A stretch of DNA of 64,000 bases from Falsiruegeria litorea R37. GTDB lineage: Bacteria > Pseudomonadota > Alphaproteobacteria > Rhodobacterales > Rhodobacteraceae. How positions within the stretch are numbered: the stretch's first letter is position 1; each line of letters starts with the position of its first letter. The translations under genes and the position numbers were made by a program. The notes under the pieces are model-generated. The model did not search any database. It saw only the letters and a list, made by a program, of their open reading frames with translations, and was not told where the DNA came from. This document shows positions 45,600-55,285 of the stretch, piece by piece. The stretch lies in NCBI RefSeq assembly GCF_900172225.1, contig NZ_FWFO01000005.1:62001-126000 (forward strand). Reading direction: 5' to 3'.

Positions 45600-48074
45600 T
45601 TAGTCGAGGGTCCGAGTGACCTCTTCGCGCTCGAAGATTTCGATTACGTCGCCTGCGCGGATATCGTCGTAGTTCTCGAACGCCATACCGCATTCTTGAC
45701 CTGACTGGACCTCGGCCACTTCGTCCTTGAAGCGCTTGAGGGTTTTCAGCGTGCCTTCGTGGATCACAACGTTGTCGCGCAGCAGGCGTACGCCTGCGGA
45801 ACGGCGCGCGACGCCTTCGGTGACCAGACAGCCGGCAACTTTGCCCACGCCTGTGACCTTGAAGACTTCGCGGATTTCGGCGTAGCCGATGAAGTTTTCG
45901 CGGATCTCGGCGCTCAGCAGGCCCGATGCGGCGGCTTTGACGTCGTCTACCAGGTCATAAATGACCGAGTAATAACGGATTTCGACACCTTTTTGGTTGG
46001 CGGTGTTCCGCGCCGATGCGTTGGCGCGGACGTTGAAGCCCATGACCGGTGCGCCCGATGCTTCGGCCAGGCCGATGTCGGTTTCGGTGATCGCACCCAC
46101 GCCCGAGTGCAGCACGCGCACGCGCACTTCGTTGTTGCCGATCTTTTCCATCGCCTGAACGATGGCTTCGGCAGAACCCTGCACGTCGGCTTTGACCAGG
46201 ATCGGCAGCTCGGAAACGTTTTCGTCTTCCTTGGCCTTCTGCATCAGCTGTTCCAGCGTGGTTGCAGCACCAGCAGCAGCACGTTTGTCCTTGGCGGCTT
46301 GCTCGCGATATTCCGCGATCTCGCGCGCCTGCGCTTCGGTCTCGGTCACGTTCAGAACGTCGCCCGCTTCGGGTGTGCCGTTCAGGCCCAGAACCTCGAC
46401 CGGAACCGAGGGGCCAGCCTCTTTGACGCGCTCGCCCTTGTCGTTGATCAGCGCACGGACCTTACCGTACTGCTCACCCACAACAAAGATGTCGCCCTGG
46501 CGCAGTGTGCCGTTCTGAATCAGAACGGTGGCAACGGGGCCGCGGCCCACGTCCAACTGAGCTTCGATCACGGCGCCCTGAGCAGCACGTGCCGGGTTGG
46601 CCTTGAGTTCCAGGATTTCCGCCTGAAGCGCGATGGCCTCCAGCAGTTCGTCCAGGCCCTGACCGGTGTGCGCGGACACTTCGACGTCCTGCACTTCGCC
46701 CGACATGGCTTCGACGATCACTTCGTGCTGCAGCAGTTCCGCGCGGACCTTGTTGGGGTCGGCGGCGGGTTTGTCGCATTTGTTGATCGCCACGATCATC
46801 GGCACTTCGGCCGCCTTGGCGTGATTGATGGCCTCAATCGTCTGCGGCATGACCGAATCGTCAGCAGCCACAACCAGAACCACGATGTCGGTCACCTGAG
46901 CACCACGCGAGCGCATCGAGGTAAAGGCCGCGTGGCCCGGAGTATCCAGGAAGCTCAGCACCGCGCCGCTTTCGGTTTTCACCTGATAGGCACCGATGTG
47001 CTGGGTGATGCCGCCGGCCTCGCCTGCCACAACGCGGGCGTTGCGGATGGCGTCCAGGATCGAGGTTTTGCCGTGGTCGACGTGACCCATGATGGTGATG
47101 ACCGGGGGACGCGACTGCAGATCTTCGTCCTTGTCTTCGACCTCTTTGATGACGTCTTCGACGTCCGAGTCCGAAACGCGGGTCACCTTGTGGCCAAACT
47201 CTTCGATGATCAGTTCGGCTGTATCTGCGTCGATGGTCTGGTTTTGCGTAACCATCATGCCCATGTTCATGAGCGATTTGACGACGTCTGCAACACGCTC
47301 GGCCATGCGGTTGGCCAGCTCAGAGACGACGATGGTCTCTGGCAGCTGAACGTCGTGGAATACCTTTTCGCGCTCGACCGAACCGCCCATGGCTTTCTGA
47401 CGCGCACGCTCTTGCTTGCGCTTCATCGATGCCATCGAACGGTGACGGTTGCTTTCGCCACCGGTGGCCTGGCCGAGGGTCAGTTTGCCCGAACGACGAC
47501 CGTCGTCGCGACCTTTGCCACGGGTGTTGCGCTGTTCACGCTCGCGGTCAGCCTTGCGCGGGGTTGCGGCAGGTGCCGGTTTGTTCGGTGTCGGGCGGGA
47601 AGTAGGCGTATCGGCTTTGGGCGTCGGGGCTGCAGCGGCGCGTTTGGCGGCCTCTTCGGCTTCCTTGCGCTTACGCTCTTCTTCTTCGGCCTTTTGGCGG
47701 GCACGTTCAGCGCGCTCTTTCTCTTCGCGTTCCTTGGCTTCAGCCTCGGCACGGCGACGGGCGCGTTCTTCCTCGCGGGCCTTTTCTTCGGCTGCGCGCT
47801 TGGCGACTTCTTCCGCCTCGCGGGCCTTGGCGGCCTGAACGGCCTTCAGGCGGCGTGCCATTTCCGCATCAGTAATACCAGCCGGGCGACGCGACGGATC
47901 ACCCGAAGGGGTTGACCCCCCAGGTTTGCCAGCGCCGGGCTTGGGAACCACCACGCGCTTGCGTTTGGTTTCCACCACGACATTCTTGGTCCGTCCGTGG
48001 CTGAAACTCTGTTTCACATTCCCCGGGCGGGACCCACGCAGACCCAATGTCTTTTTGCCGTCACTATCGCTCAT
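45600..48074 (-). CDS. infB: Translation initiation factor IF-2
   Basis: IF-2 is the GTPase that brings initiator tRNA to the ribosome. The 824-residue protein has an N-terminal Arg/Glu/Lys/Ala-rich helical region (about 75-210), then the G domain with [12 protein letters not shown] (G1), DTPGHAAF (G3) and NKCDKP (G4), followed by domains II to IV. Length is typical of alphaproteobacteria. It is the last gene of the rimP operon; rbfA and truB, which often follow, are not there. Confidence 0.98.
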   Translation of the reverse strand: MSDSDGKKTLGLRGSRPGNVKQSFSHGRTKNVVVETKRKRVVVPKPGAGKPGGSTPSGDPSRRPAGITDAEMARRLKAVQAAKAREAEEVAKRAAEEKAREEERARRRAEAEAKEREEKERAERARQKAEEEERKRKEAEEAAKRAAAAPTPKADTPTSRPTPNKPAPAATPRKADREREQRNTRGKGRDDGRRSGKLTLGQATGGESNRHRSMASMKRKQERARQKAMGGSVEREKVFHDVQLPETIVVSELANRMAERVADVVKSLMNMGMMVTQNQTIDADTAELIIEEFGHKVTRVSDSDVEDVIKEVEDKDEDLQSRPPVITIMGHVDHGKTSILDAIRNARVVAGEAGGITQHIGAYQVKTESGAVLSFLDTPGHAAFTSMRSRGAQVTDIVVLVVAADDSVMPQTIEAINHAKAAEVPMIVAINKCDKPAADPNKVRAELLQHEVIVEAMSGEVQDVEVSAHTGQGLDELLEAIALQAEILELKANPARAAQGAVIEAQLDVGRGPVATVLIQNGTLRQGDIFVVGEQYGKVRALINDKGERVKEAGPSVPVEVLGLNGTPEAGDVLNVTETEAQAREIAEYREQAAKDKRAAAGAATTLEQLMQKAKEDENVSELPILVKADVQGSAEAIVQAMEKIGNNEVRVRVLHSGVGAITETDIGLAEASGAPVMGFNVRANASARNTANQKGVEIRYYSVIYDLVDDVKAAASGLLSAEIRENFIGYAEIREVFKVTGVGKVAGCLVTEGVARRSAGVRLLRDNVVIHEGTLKTLKRFKDEVAEVQSGQECGMAFENYDDIRAGDVIEIFEREEVTRTLD

Positions 48075-48083
48075 AAAGCCTAA

Positions 48084-48707
48084 CTACCCTTCCGTGCGGC
48101 CCTTGCCGCCGTCATCCGTTTCGCGCACGCCACGCAAACGCTGCGCTTCCTCTACAACACGTTTACTGAGTCCACCAGAGGCGAGGGCGGCATGTATCAC
48201 AGTTTGGCGTCCAAATGCCATGCCTAACTCGTCTGCCGTCAGCCAACCGATGTATTTGCCCAGGTGTGGCGTGCTCAATTTCGATTTCCCGCGTCCCGAC
48301 CCGTCCGAGGCTTGCAGCAATATCTGCGCCTCTTCCCTGTCGAGCATTGATTTGACCTTTTCATACCCGGCGACCGCATCGCCGGATTTGCGCGCAAGGC
48401 TCAGCAGGTCGATCACGCGGCGGGTCAAAAGACGTTCGACGTCTTCGACCAAGTCGTTTGCCACGGTCACCTGCATCTTGAAGCTGCGGGAAAACAACTT
48501 CTTCTGCACGGCTTTAGTCAGTGCCTCCCGGTCGGCTGCGACATAGGCGCCGCGACCGGGGAGTTTGCCCATCACGTCCGGAAAGACCTGACCGTCAGGG
48601 CCCACCACAAAGCGAATCAGCCCAAATTTCGGCTGCACTTCGCCTGTGGCAATGCATTTGCGGTCTGGACCATCCGTGTGATCCTTTGGAACGCCACCGC
48701 GACCCAT
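48084..48707 (-). CDS. YlxR-family RNA-binding protein (DUF448)
   Basis: A 207-residue protein with an N-terminal YlxR domain (RKCIATGEVQPKFGLIRFVV, then GKLPGRGAYVAAD with the family GRGAY motif) and a C-terminal part that resembles the L7Ae-like RNA-binding fold. Its position between nusA and infB is nearly universal and gives the assignment. YlxR proteins bind RNA; a role in transcription or ribosome function has been proposed. Confidence 0.9.
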   Translation of the reverse strand: MGRGGVPKDHTDGPDRKCIATGEVQPKFGLIRFVVGPDGQVFPDVMGKLPGRGAYVAADREALTKAVQKKLFSRSFKMQVTVANDLVEDVERLLTRRVIDLLSLARKSGDAVAGYEKVKSMLDREEAQILLQASDGSGRGKSKLSTPHLGKYIGWLTADELGMAFGRQTVIHAALASGGLSKRVVEEAQRLRGVRETDDGGKGRTEG

Positions 48708-48730
48708 CTCGAACCCCCTGGGGCCTGAGA

Positions 48731-50365
48731 TCAGGCCCCGGCCTCCGGGTCGGTGTTTTCGTCAGTGTCGCCGTCCGCGCCGTCTTCCTCGGCTGCGGCT
48801 TCCAACTCGGCCGGATCAACCCAACCCAGCAGAACGCGGGCGGTCATCACAAGATCCTGTGCCTCTTCCAGCGAAACGTCGAAGGGCTCCAGAATACCGT
48901 CGTCCTTGACCCGTTCACCATCGACCGACGTCCAGCCACCGGCCAGCTCCCAGTCGGCGCAGGTTGCAAAGTCTTCGAGCGTTTTCACGTCGTCTTTGGC
49001 CAGCGCCTCGATCATTTGGGGTGTCAGGCCTTCGAATTCAATAAGGCTCTCTTCGACACCCAGAGCACGGGCATTGTCCAAAGCGGCTTTGGCCTGGGCT
49101 TCCAGGAACTCGCGGGCGCGGGTCTGCAGCTCTTCGGCGGTGCCTTCGTCAACACCGTCGATGACCAGCAGTTCGTCGATCTCGACATAGGCCACCTCTT
49201 CGAGGTTGGTGAACCCTTCGGAGACAAGCAGCTGAGCAAAGAATTCATCCAGGTCCAGGCTGTCCATGAACAGTTTGGTCCGGGCTTCGAATTCTTTCTG
49301 ACGGCGCGCCGATTCTTCGGCCTCGGTCATGATGTCGATGTCCAGCGCGGTCAGCTGCGAGGCCAGACGCACGTTCTGACCACGGCGGCCAATGGCCAGC
49401 GACAGCTGCTCTTCGGGAACGACAACTTCGATCTTGCCGGCTTCTTCGTCCAGAACCACCTTGGACACCTCGGCGGGCTGAAGCGCGTTCACCAGGAAGG
49501 TCGGCTGATCTTCGTTCCACGGGATGATGTCGATCTTTTCACCCTGCAGTTCGTTCACAACGGCCTGCACGCGGCTGCCGCGCATACCAACGCAGGCACC
49601 CACAGGGTCGATCGAACCATCATAGCTGATCACGGCAATCTTGGCGCGCGAACCCGGGTCACGGGCCACGGCCTTGATTTCGATGATGCCGTCATAGATT
49701 TCCGGCACTTCCATCTTGAACAGCTCGGCCATGAACTCGGGCGCGGTGCGGCTCAGGAAAATTTGCGGGCCACGCACTTCGCGGCGCACATCCTTGATGT
49801 AGCAGCGCACACGGTCGTTCGGGCGATAGCTTTCGCGGCCGATCTTTTCGTTGCGGCGCAGGATCGCCTCGCCGGCACCCACGTCGACGATGACGTTGCC
49901 GTATTCCTCGCGCTTGACGACACCGTTGATGATGGTGCCTGCGCGGTCCTTGAATTCTTCGTACTGGCGGTCACGCTCGGCTTCGCGGACCTTTTGCAGG
50001 ATCACCTGCTTGGCTGACTGTGCTGCAATCCGACCCATTTCAACCGGCGGAACCTCTTCGACAAAGGTGTCACCAACCTGCGGGTCAGCCATGTACTGTT
50101 TGGCCTGCTCGACGGTGAATTCCGACTGATAGTTTTCCAGCTCTTCGTCTTCGACCACGGTGCGGACGCGAGTGAATGTCGCCTTGCCGGTCTTGCGGTC
50201 GATGCTGACGCGGATGTCCATCTCGGCGCCGTAGCGGGACTTCGCGGCACGGGCGAGGGATTCTTCCATCGCTTCGACCACCAGACCGGGGTCGATCATC
50301 TTTTCGCGGGCCACGGCCTCGGCGGTTTGCAACAGCTCCAGCTGGTTTGCAGAGGTGATTGCCAT
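48731..50365 (-). CDS. nusA: Transcription termination/antitermination factor NusA
   Basis: NusA binds RNA polymerase and modulates pausing, termination and antitermination. The 544-residue protein has the N-terminal polymerase-binding domain, an S1 domain (GTIINGVVKREEYGNVIVDV), two KH domains (GACVGMRGSRVQAVVNEL; LAIGRRGQNVRLASQL), and C-terminal helix-hairpin-helix acidic repeats plus an acidic tail. The start overlaps the rimP stop (TAATG). Confidence 0.97.
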   Translation of the reverse strand: MAITSANQLELLQTAEAVAREKMIDPGLVVEAMEESLARAAKSRYGAEMDIRVSIDRKTGKATFTRVRTVVEDEELENYQSEFTVEQAKQYMADPQVGDTFVEEVPPVEMGRIAAQSAKQVILQKVREAERDRQYEEFKDRAGTIINGVVKREEYGNVIVDVGAGEAILRRNEKIGRESYRPNDRVRCYIKDVRREVRGPQIFLSRTAPEFMAELFKMEVPEIYDGIIEIKAVARDPGSRAKIAVISYDGSIDPVGACVGMRGSRVQAVVNELQGEKIDIIPWNEDQPTFLVNALQPAEVSKVVLDEEAGKIEVVVPEEQLSLAIGRRGQNVRLASQLTALDIDIMTEAEESARRQKEFEARTKLFMDSLDLDEFFAQLLVSEGFTNLEEVAYVEIDELLVIDGVDEGTAEELQTRAREFLEAQAKAALDNARALGVEESLIEFEGLTPQMIEALAKDDVKTLEDFATCADWELAGGWTSVDGERVKDDGILEPFDVSLEEAQDLVMTARVLLGWVDPAELEAAAEEDGADGDTDENTDPEAGA

Positions 50366-50955
50366 TACTTCGTCTCCTCTTGGGACCCTTCGGTCTCGAT
50401 GTCGTCGAATGCGTCTTCGTTGAGCACGCCCGCGTCTTTGCGTTGGCGTAGCATTTCCTTGATCAACTCGTCTGTCAGCACCAGTTTGGCGTCGCTGAGC
50501 CAGTCGAATTGCAACCCGATGGTCACGGTCTCGCCGTTCTGGTCGATGTTGATCAGAACCTCTTCCCCTTCGATGCCTGCCAACTCGCCCTTAAAGCGGC
50601 GGCGTCCATCGATGAGTTCGGTTGTTTCCAGCTTGGCCTCGTAGCCTTCGAACATGTCGAAGTCTTTCAGCCGCGTCAGCGGGCGGTCGATGCCGGGGCT
50701 CGATACCTCGAGCGTATAGGCGTCCAGGATCGGGTCTTCGACGTCCAGCGTGGCGCTGACCGCGTTCGAGATTTCGCCGCAATCGTCAACTTCGATGCCG
50801 CCACCGGCCTTGTCGGCCATGATCTGCAGAGTGGTTTCTTTGCCGCTCATCAGGCGGATGCGAACCAGCTCATAGCCCAGATCTTCGATCACGGGCGTGA
50901 TGATCTCGGCCAACCTGCGGTCGATGGCTGCTTTTGCTATCAGGTCGTTTGTCAT
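50365..50955 (-). CDS. rimP: Ribosome maturation factor RimP
   Basis: RimP assists 30S subunit assembly. The 196-residue product begins [20 protein letters not shown] and has [13 protein letters not shown], the family signature, near residue 97, with the C-terminal SH3-like domain after it. The frame runs 45 codons further upstream, but that region carries a terminator hairpin and promoter-like sequence, so ATG 50955 is the start. First gene of the rimP-nusA-ylxR-infB operon. Confidence 0.94.
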   Translation of the reverse strand: MTNDLIAKAAIDRRLAEIITPVIEDLGYELVRIRLMSGKETTLQIMADKAGGGIEVDDCGEISNAVSATLDVEDPILDAYTLEVSSPGIDRPLTRLKDFDMFEGYEAKLETTELIDGRRRFKGELAGIEGEEVLINIDQNGETVTIGLQFDWLSDAKLVLTDELIKEMLRQRKDAGVLNEDAFDDIETEGSQEETK

Positions 50956-50982
50956 TGTCGGTTCTACCCAAGCTCCGGGCAC

Positions 50983-51005
50983 AAAAAAACGGGCGCGCGG
51001 CCCGT
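50983..51005 (-). terminator. Intrinsic terminator in the rimP leader (candidate attenuator)
   Basis: On the minus strand ACGGGC/GCCCGT (6 bp, 5-nt CG-rich loop) is followed at once by seven T residues. It lies between a promoter-like sequence and the rimP start, so it would stop transcription before the operon unless read through. Confidence 0.78.
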
Positions 51006-51061
51006 CGTAATTCCGGTGGAGCTTCCGATCCGAGAGACCCGACGCGCCGCTGTTATCAAGG

Positions 51062-51090
51062 CATATACGGCGGATGGGATGAGTCTGCAA
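51062..51090 (-). promoter_or_regulatory. Candidate promoter of the rimP operon
   Basis: TTGCAG (51090-51085) and TATATG (51067-51062) are separated by exactly 17 nt on the minus strand. Transcription would begin near 51055 and pass through the leader terminator before rimP. Confidence 0.5.
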
Positions 51091-51120
51091 GGGGCAGTGT
51101 GAAATTGTGAGATTCGGAGG

Positions 51121-51924
51121 CTATATCATCCACCACCGTTCCGCGATTCGCCCATTATCCAACGCTCCAAGTGAGCTAATTTGGCGCGGCAGGCCCACTG
51201 TGTCGGCAACGGCCAAGGCCATGTCATGTTCAGACGGATGATAGCGGTACTTGGTACGCTCCCGCAGGCCGTTTGGTGCGGGCAGGGCGGCGACGTCGAC
51301 ATAGCCGTCGCACAGCGCCTCGGCACGGACACGTGCGTCGGGGATCATGATGACCTCGATCCGGTCCAGCCACCCGGCTTGACCGACTTTGTAGTGATCC
51401 GTGACCTTTTCCCCCCGGAAATGCCGTCCGTCTTGCAAATGCGTGGCGCGGTAGCAGCCGGTGCCGATGGTGTCTCGGGCGATGCAAAAGGCGTCTTCAG
51501 CCAGCGTGAATGGCAAACCCGGTGCAGCTTTGGTCAGTTCGACCCGCAGTTGGTGATCTGTCAGGGTCTCGATCCGGCTTAGGTCCGGTAGATGCGACAT
51601 GGCCTCTATGATGTCTTGCGCAGTGAGCGGCGCGTCATCGTGAAACAGCACATCCGCGCGCAGATCAAAGGTCCAGACCCGGGCGTCCTCTGAGCTTTGC
51701 CAGCTTTGTGCCAGTTCTCCGCGCAACGTGCCGTCGGGCGCAATTTCGGTCAGTGTGTCGAACATGGCGCCGCGCGCGACGCGGTCCAGCGACCCGTCCT
51801 TTGGCACGGCCAAGCGGAGCGTACCGCCCGTCTTTGGCGCGGCGTCCAGCGAAACCCCAGTTGCAGCCAGCAACGCAGCGGCCGCGCCGGTGGAAAAGAG
51901 CGCGCGGCGGTCGATACGGGTCAT
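51121..51924 (-). CDS. Half-length SBP_bac_5-type substrate-binding protein
   Basis: A 267-residue exported protein with a Tat-type signal (MTRIDRRALFSTGAAAALLA) and the N-terminal part of a peptide/nickel-binding protein: GGTLRLAVPKDGSLDRVARG, then ARVWTFDLRADVLFHDDAPL. Full-length members have about 500 residues, so the C-terminal half is missing. It ends naturally (RIAERWWMI) with no sign of a frameshift. The start overlaps the pip stop (ATGA). No ABC permease or ATPase is near. Function unknown; could be a dedicated ligand-binding module. Confidence 0.75.
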   Translation of the reverse strand: MTRIDRRALFSTGAAAALLAATGVSLDAAPKTGGTLRLAVPKDGSLDRVARGAMFDTLTEIAPDGTLRGELAQSWQSSEDARVWTFDLRADVLFHDDAPLTAQDIIEAMSHLPDLSRIETLTDHQLRVELTKAAPGLPFTLAEDAFCIARDTIGTGCYRATHLQDGRHFRGEKVTDHYKVGQAGWLDRIEVIMIPDARVRAEALCDGYVDVAALPAPNGLRERTKYRYHPSEHDMALAVADTVGLPRQISSLGALDNGRIAERWWMI

Positions 51925-52898
51925 GTCAGCACCTCGGCGATCCGGTCCATGCTGCGCACCAGTTCGGCGCTGATGCCCGGTTCTGACAGGGCGTGACCGG
52001 CGTTGCGGACCATCCGCAGCTCGGATGCGGGCCACAGGTTGCTGAGCTTCCAGGCGGAAGAAGGTGGGCAGATCATGTCATAGCGCCCCTGAACGATAAC
52101 GCCGGGAATATGCGAGATTCGCCCCATGTTGGCCAGGATCTGCCCATCAACGTCGAGAAAGCCGTTGTTGATGAAATAGTGGTTCTCCAACCGGGCAAAC
52201 GCGCGGGCGTAATCGCCGGGGCTTTCGCCGCTGGTACCGGATGAGTGGATCGAGGCCAGCGCATTCTCCCACGCCGACCAGGCGCGGGCATAGCGGGTTT
52301 CAAGCGGGCGATCGCCAGAGAACAGCCGCTTGTGATAGGCGGCGATCATGTCGTGTTGTTCGTTTTCGGGAATGAGCGAGGCGAACTTGGCCCAAGTTTC
52401 CGGCCAGAACTTGCCTGCGCCGCCGCCATAGAACCAATCAAGTTCGGCCTGCGTCATCAGGAACACGCCGCGCAACACCAGATGCGTCACGCGATCCGGG
52501 TGCGCCTGAGCGTAAATCAGGGCGAGCGTCGCGCCCCAGCTGCCGCCAAAGGCGATCCAGGCGTCGATGTCCAATTGCCGCCGGATCAACTCGATATCTG
52601 CGACCAGGTGATGGGTTGTGTTGTTTTCGACCGAGGCATGAGGCCGCGACCGGCCACATCCGCGCTGATCAAAGAGAATCACCCGGTACACTTCGGGGTC
52701 GAAATAGCGCCGCATCGCCGGGCTGCACCCGCCACCAGGGCCGCCGTGCAGCACCACGACGGGAATGCCGTTTGGGTTGCCACACTGTTCAAAATAAACG
52801 CGATGACCCTGCCCAACATCCATCAACTGCTGATCGAAAGGTTCGATCGGCGGGTAAAGAAATTGCACTGCGCGCTTTTGGTCCGAGTACTTGTCCAT
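51921..52898 (-). CDS. pip: Proline iminopeptidase
   Basis: A 325-residue alpha/beta hydrolase that removes N-terminal proline from peptides. It has VVLHGGPGGGCSP (oxyanion loop, HGGPG), the nucleophile elbow FGGSWGATLALIYA, and the C-terminal His in NAGHALSEPG. The frame runs 63 codons further upstream, but MDKYSDQKRAVQFLYPPIEP is the family-like start and leaves a 48-bp divergent gap to ubiG. It overlaps the substrate-binding protein, so a peptide-use link is possible. Confidence 0.92.
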   Translation of the reverse strand: MDKYSDQKRAVQFLYPPIEPFDQQLMDVGQGHRVYFEQCGNPNGIPVVVLHGGPGGGCSPAMRRYFDPEVYRVILFDQRGCGRSRPHASVENNTTHHLVADIELIRRQLDIDAWIAFGGSWGATLALIYAQAHPDRVTHLVLRGVFLMTQAELDWFYGGGAGKFWPETWAKFASLIPENEQHDMIAAYHKRLFSGDRPLETRYARAWSAWENALASIHSSGTSGESPGDYARAFARLENHYFINNGFLDVDGQILANMGRISHIPGVIVQGRYDMICPPSSAWKLSNLWPASELRMVRNAGHALSEPGISAELVRSMDRIAEVLT

Positions 52899-52946
52899 TA
52901 TGGCCCTATATAGTCCTAAGACGTAAAAGAGCACACGGAGACAGGA

Positions 52947-53693
52947 ATGCAAGCGCCTGCGAACACTGTTGACCCTTCGGAGATCGCGAAATTCGAAGCG
53001 ATGGCCGCCGAATGGTGGGACCCCAACGGCAAATTCAAGCCGCTGCACATGCTCAACCCGTGCCGGTTGGACTATATTACGCAACAAATCGCCGGTGAGT
53101 TCGAGCGCGACCTGGCAGGGACGCGCCCGTTCGAAGGTCTGCGACTATTGGACATCGGTTGCGGTGGCGGGCTGCTCAGCGAACCGATGGCGCGTCTGGG
53201 GGCCGAGGTTGTGGGCGCCGATGCGGCGCAGGGGAACCTGCCCGTCGCGCGCATTCACGCCGAACAGTCGGGATTGGACATCGATTATCGCCACACCACG
53301 GCCGAGGCTTTGGCCGAGGCAGGCGAGCAGTTCGACGTGGTTCTGAACATGGAGGTGGTCGAGCATGTGGCCGATCCACTCAGCTATCTGACCGCGACGC
53401 AGCAGTTGCTGAAACCCGGCGGGTTGGAGATTTGTTCGACCATCAACCGCAACCCGAAATCCTATGCCGTGGCAATTTTCGGGGCCGAAGTGGTGATGCG
53501 ATGGCTGCCCAAGGGCACGCATGAATGGAATAAATTCATCACGCCTGACGAGCTGTTTGATCTGTTGCGTCAGGCAGGTTTGGACCCGGTCGATCGTAAG
53601 GGGTTCGTGTTCAACCCGATCCTGTGGAACTGGTCGATCTCGGACCGCGATCTGAGCGTGAACTATGTGACCGCGAGCATCAAACCCGAGTAA
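52947..53693 (+). CDS. ubiG: Ubiquinone biosynthesis O-methyltransferase UbiG
   Basis: UbiG carries out both O-methylation steps of ubiquinone synthesis. The 248-residue protein starts with [19 protein letters not shown], a strong family signature, and has the SAM motif [30 protein letters not shown] ribosome-binding region precedes the ATG. Length is normal. Confidence 0.96.
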   Translation: MQAPANTVDPSEIAKFEAMAAEWWDPNGKFKPLHMLNPCRLDYITQQIAGEFERDLAGTRPFEGLRLLDIGCGGGLLSEPMARLGAEVVGADAAQGNLPVARIHAEQSGLDIDYRHTTAEALAEAGEQFDVVLNMEVVEHVADPLSYLTATQQLLKPGGLEICSTINRNPKSYAVAIFGAEVVMRWLPKGTHEWNKFITPDELFDLLRQAGLDPVDRKGFVFNPILWNWSISDRDLSVNYVTASIKPE

Positions 53694-53704
53694 TTTGGCT
53701 TGTC

Positions 53705-54145
53705 TCAACCATCTTCGAGCTTGATACGTAGATCGCGCAACACGGGCAGGGTAGACCGGACACGGTCCAGCCCCAGCTCCCCGACGACCTGATTGATCAG
53801 CGGCGCAATGGAAGAGATCGCCTGATCCCTAGCCTGGCGGCCTGCGGGGCTGATGGCGACCATTTTGCGGCGAGCGTCATCCCAGTCGGGGCGGATGTGG
53901 ATGTATCCTGCCCATTCCAGTTTCGCGAGTGTGTTGGTCATGGCACCACGTGTGACATGGAACGCCGACGCCAATTGCGCCGGGGTGCGTTCTGTCCCGG
54001 CATAGGCCAGATGGTTCAGAACCGAGAAATGCGAGATTTCCATGCCTTTGGGCAGCACCCGGCTCAGCCGGTTGCGCAACAGTTGGTCTACGGTCAGAAT
54101 CTCGCTGAACAGCGTGACCGCCAAGGCATTGGTTTCGTCTGTCAT
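53705..54145 (-). CDS. MarR-family transcriptional regulator
   Basis: A 146-residue winged-helix repressor-type protein. The DNA-binding helix lies in TPAQLASAFHVTRGAMTNTL and the wing contains the family motif RPDWDDARRKMVAISPAGR (DxRxxxxxLTxxG pattern). It ends 11 bp from ubiG (convergent) and is 13 bp from the amidase gene, so it may belong to that operon. Ligand and targets unknown; no palindromic operator was recognised. Confidence 0.9.
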   Translation of the reverse strand: MTDETNALAVTLFSEILTVDQLLRNRLSRVLPKGMEISHFSVLNHLAYAGTERTPAQLASAFHVTRGAMTNTLAKLEWAGYIHIRPDWDDARRKMVAISPAGRQARDQAISSIAPLINQVVGELGLDRVRSTLPVLRDLRIKLEDG

Positions 54146-54158
54146 TTCCAGATCTGGG

Positions 54159-54989
54159 TCAGGGACCGTCGAACGGCCGAACGTGAGTCAGAGACGGCAC
54201 TTTGCGTCGTGCGTCTGTAACAGATGTATCATCCAGATCAAAATAGTGAATGCCCGGTTCAGTACCTGCGTCAATCACGACCTCTCCCCATGGCGCAACA
54301 ACCAGTGAATGACCGTGGGTATAGCGGGTCTTGCCGCGGGTTTTGGGGTGCTCGCCACATTGACCGGGGGCAAGAACCCAGCATCCGGTCTCAATGGCGC
54401 GGGCGCGCAGCAAAGGTTCCCAATGTGCGGCACCTGTGACCGGAGAGAAGGCTGCTGGCACCGTCAGGATCGTTGCGCCCTCTTGCGCCAGTTTGGCGTG
54501 CAAGTGTGGAAAGCGGACGTCGTAGCAGATGGTCATGCCGACCTTGCCAAAGTCGGTCTCGGCCACCACAGCCTGCGTTCCAGGGCGATAGTTGGCGGAT
54601 TCGCGGAATGTTTCCTGTTCGGTCACGTGAACATCGAACATGTGGATTTTGTCGTATTGCGCGACGATCTCACCCTGAGGATCGATCATGAACGAGCGGT
54701 TGGCGAACCGGCCATCCGCGTCATGCGTCTTGATCCCCAGTGACCCGATCAGGAGCCAGACCCCCAGCTCGGCCGCCTGCTCGCGCAGACCGGCCAGCGT
54801 GACGTCATCCTCTTGATGCTGCAGCACCTCGCGCTGGCGCGTGGTGCTGGTCGAGACGCAATTGGTGACCTCGGGCGTCAAGACGAACTTGGCGCCACCC
54901 TTTGCAGCCTCGGTGATCATGCCGCGCACCATCTCCAGGTTTGCGGCAGGATCGTCAGACGAGGTGATTTGCAGCAGCGCAGTTTTCAT
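54159..54989 (-). CDS. Carbon-nitrogen hydrolase (Nit1/omega-amidase type)
   Basis: A 276-residue nitrilase-superfamily amidase. The catalytic triad is visible: Glu in VLTPEVTNC, Lys in YDKIHMFDVHV and Cys in MTICYDVRFPHL. The DKIHMFDVHV segment is typical of Nit1, which hydrolyses deaminated glutathione. The start overlaps the grxC stop by 1 bp, and neighbouring glutaredoxin supports a glutathione-related role. Confidence 0.88.
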   Translation of the reverse strand: MKTALLQITSSDDPAANLEMVRGMITEAAKGGAKFVLTPEVTNCVSTSTTRQREVLQHQEDDVTLAGLREQAAELGVWLLIGSLGIKTHDADGRFANRSFMIDPQGEIVAQYDKIHMFDVHVTEQETFRESANYRPGTQAVVAETDFGKVGMTICYDVRFPHLHAKLAQEGATILTVPAAFSPVTGAAHWEPLLRARAIETGCWVLAPGQCGEHPKTRGKTRYTHGHSLVVAPWGEVVIDAGTEPGIHYFDLDDTSVTDARRKVPSLTHVRPFDGP

Positions 54990-55246
54990 CAGGCGGCCAG
55001 CAGCGGGTCGAGCTTGCCCGAGCGTTCCAGATCATACAGATCGTCACAGCCGCCCACGTGGGTTTCGCCGACAAAGATCTGCGGCACGGTGCGGCCACCA
55101 TTGGCGCGTTGGATCATCTCGGGCTTGCGGTCCGGGTTCCGCATCACGTCAATCTCGGTGAATTCGACGCCCTTCTGGTTCAGGAGGCGCTTGGCCGCAT
55201 GGCAAAAACCGCAGAGCGGCGAGGTGTAGATTTCAACGGCTTTCAT
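54989..55246 (-). CDS. grxC: Glutaredoxin 3
   Basis: An 85-residue glutaredoxin that reduces disulfides with glutathione. The active site is SPLCGFCHAAKRLL, a CGFC variant of the usual CPYC. The GRTVPQIFVGETHVGGCDDL segment gives the cis-proline and glutathione-binding GGxDD. Overlaps the amidase gene and is 39 bp from comF, all on the same strand. Confidence 0.94.
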   Translation of the reverse strand: MKAVEIYTSPLCGFCHAAKRLLNQKGVEFTEIDVMRNPDRKPEMIQRANGGRTVPQIFVGETHVGGCDDLYDLERSGKLDPLLAA

Positions 55247-55285
55247 GGTCGTTCCCTTGGCAGATTTGGCGTAATCTAGGGGGAA

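Noticed and set aside
47400-47850. Repeat-like region in the infB N-terminus
   Set aside because: Low-complexity Arg/Glu/Lys/Ala coding sequence typical of IF-2, not a DNA repeat or CRISPR array.
45759-47915. 718-codon open frame antisense to infB
   Set aside because: Long only because third-position GC bias in infB removes stops; it has no domain and lies fully inside a certain gene.
48521-50017. 498-codon open frame antisense to nusA
   Set aside because: Shadow of nusA; composition and position explain it.
50956-51120. tRNA gene before rimP, as with metY in enterobacteria
   Set aside because: No cloverleaf or T-loop consensus could be found on either strand.
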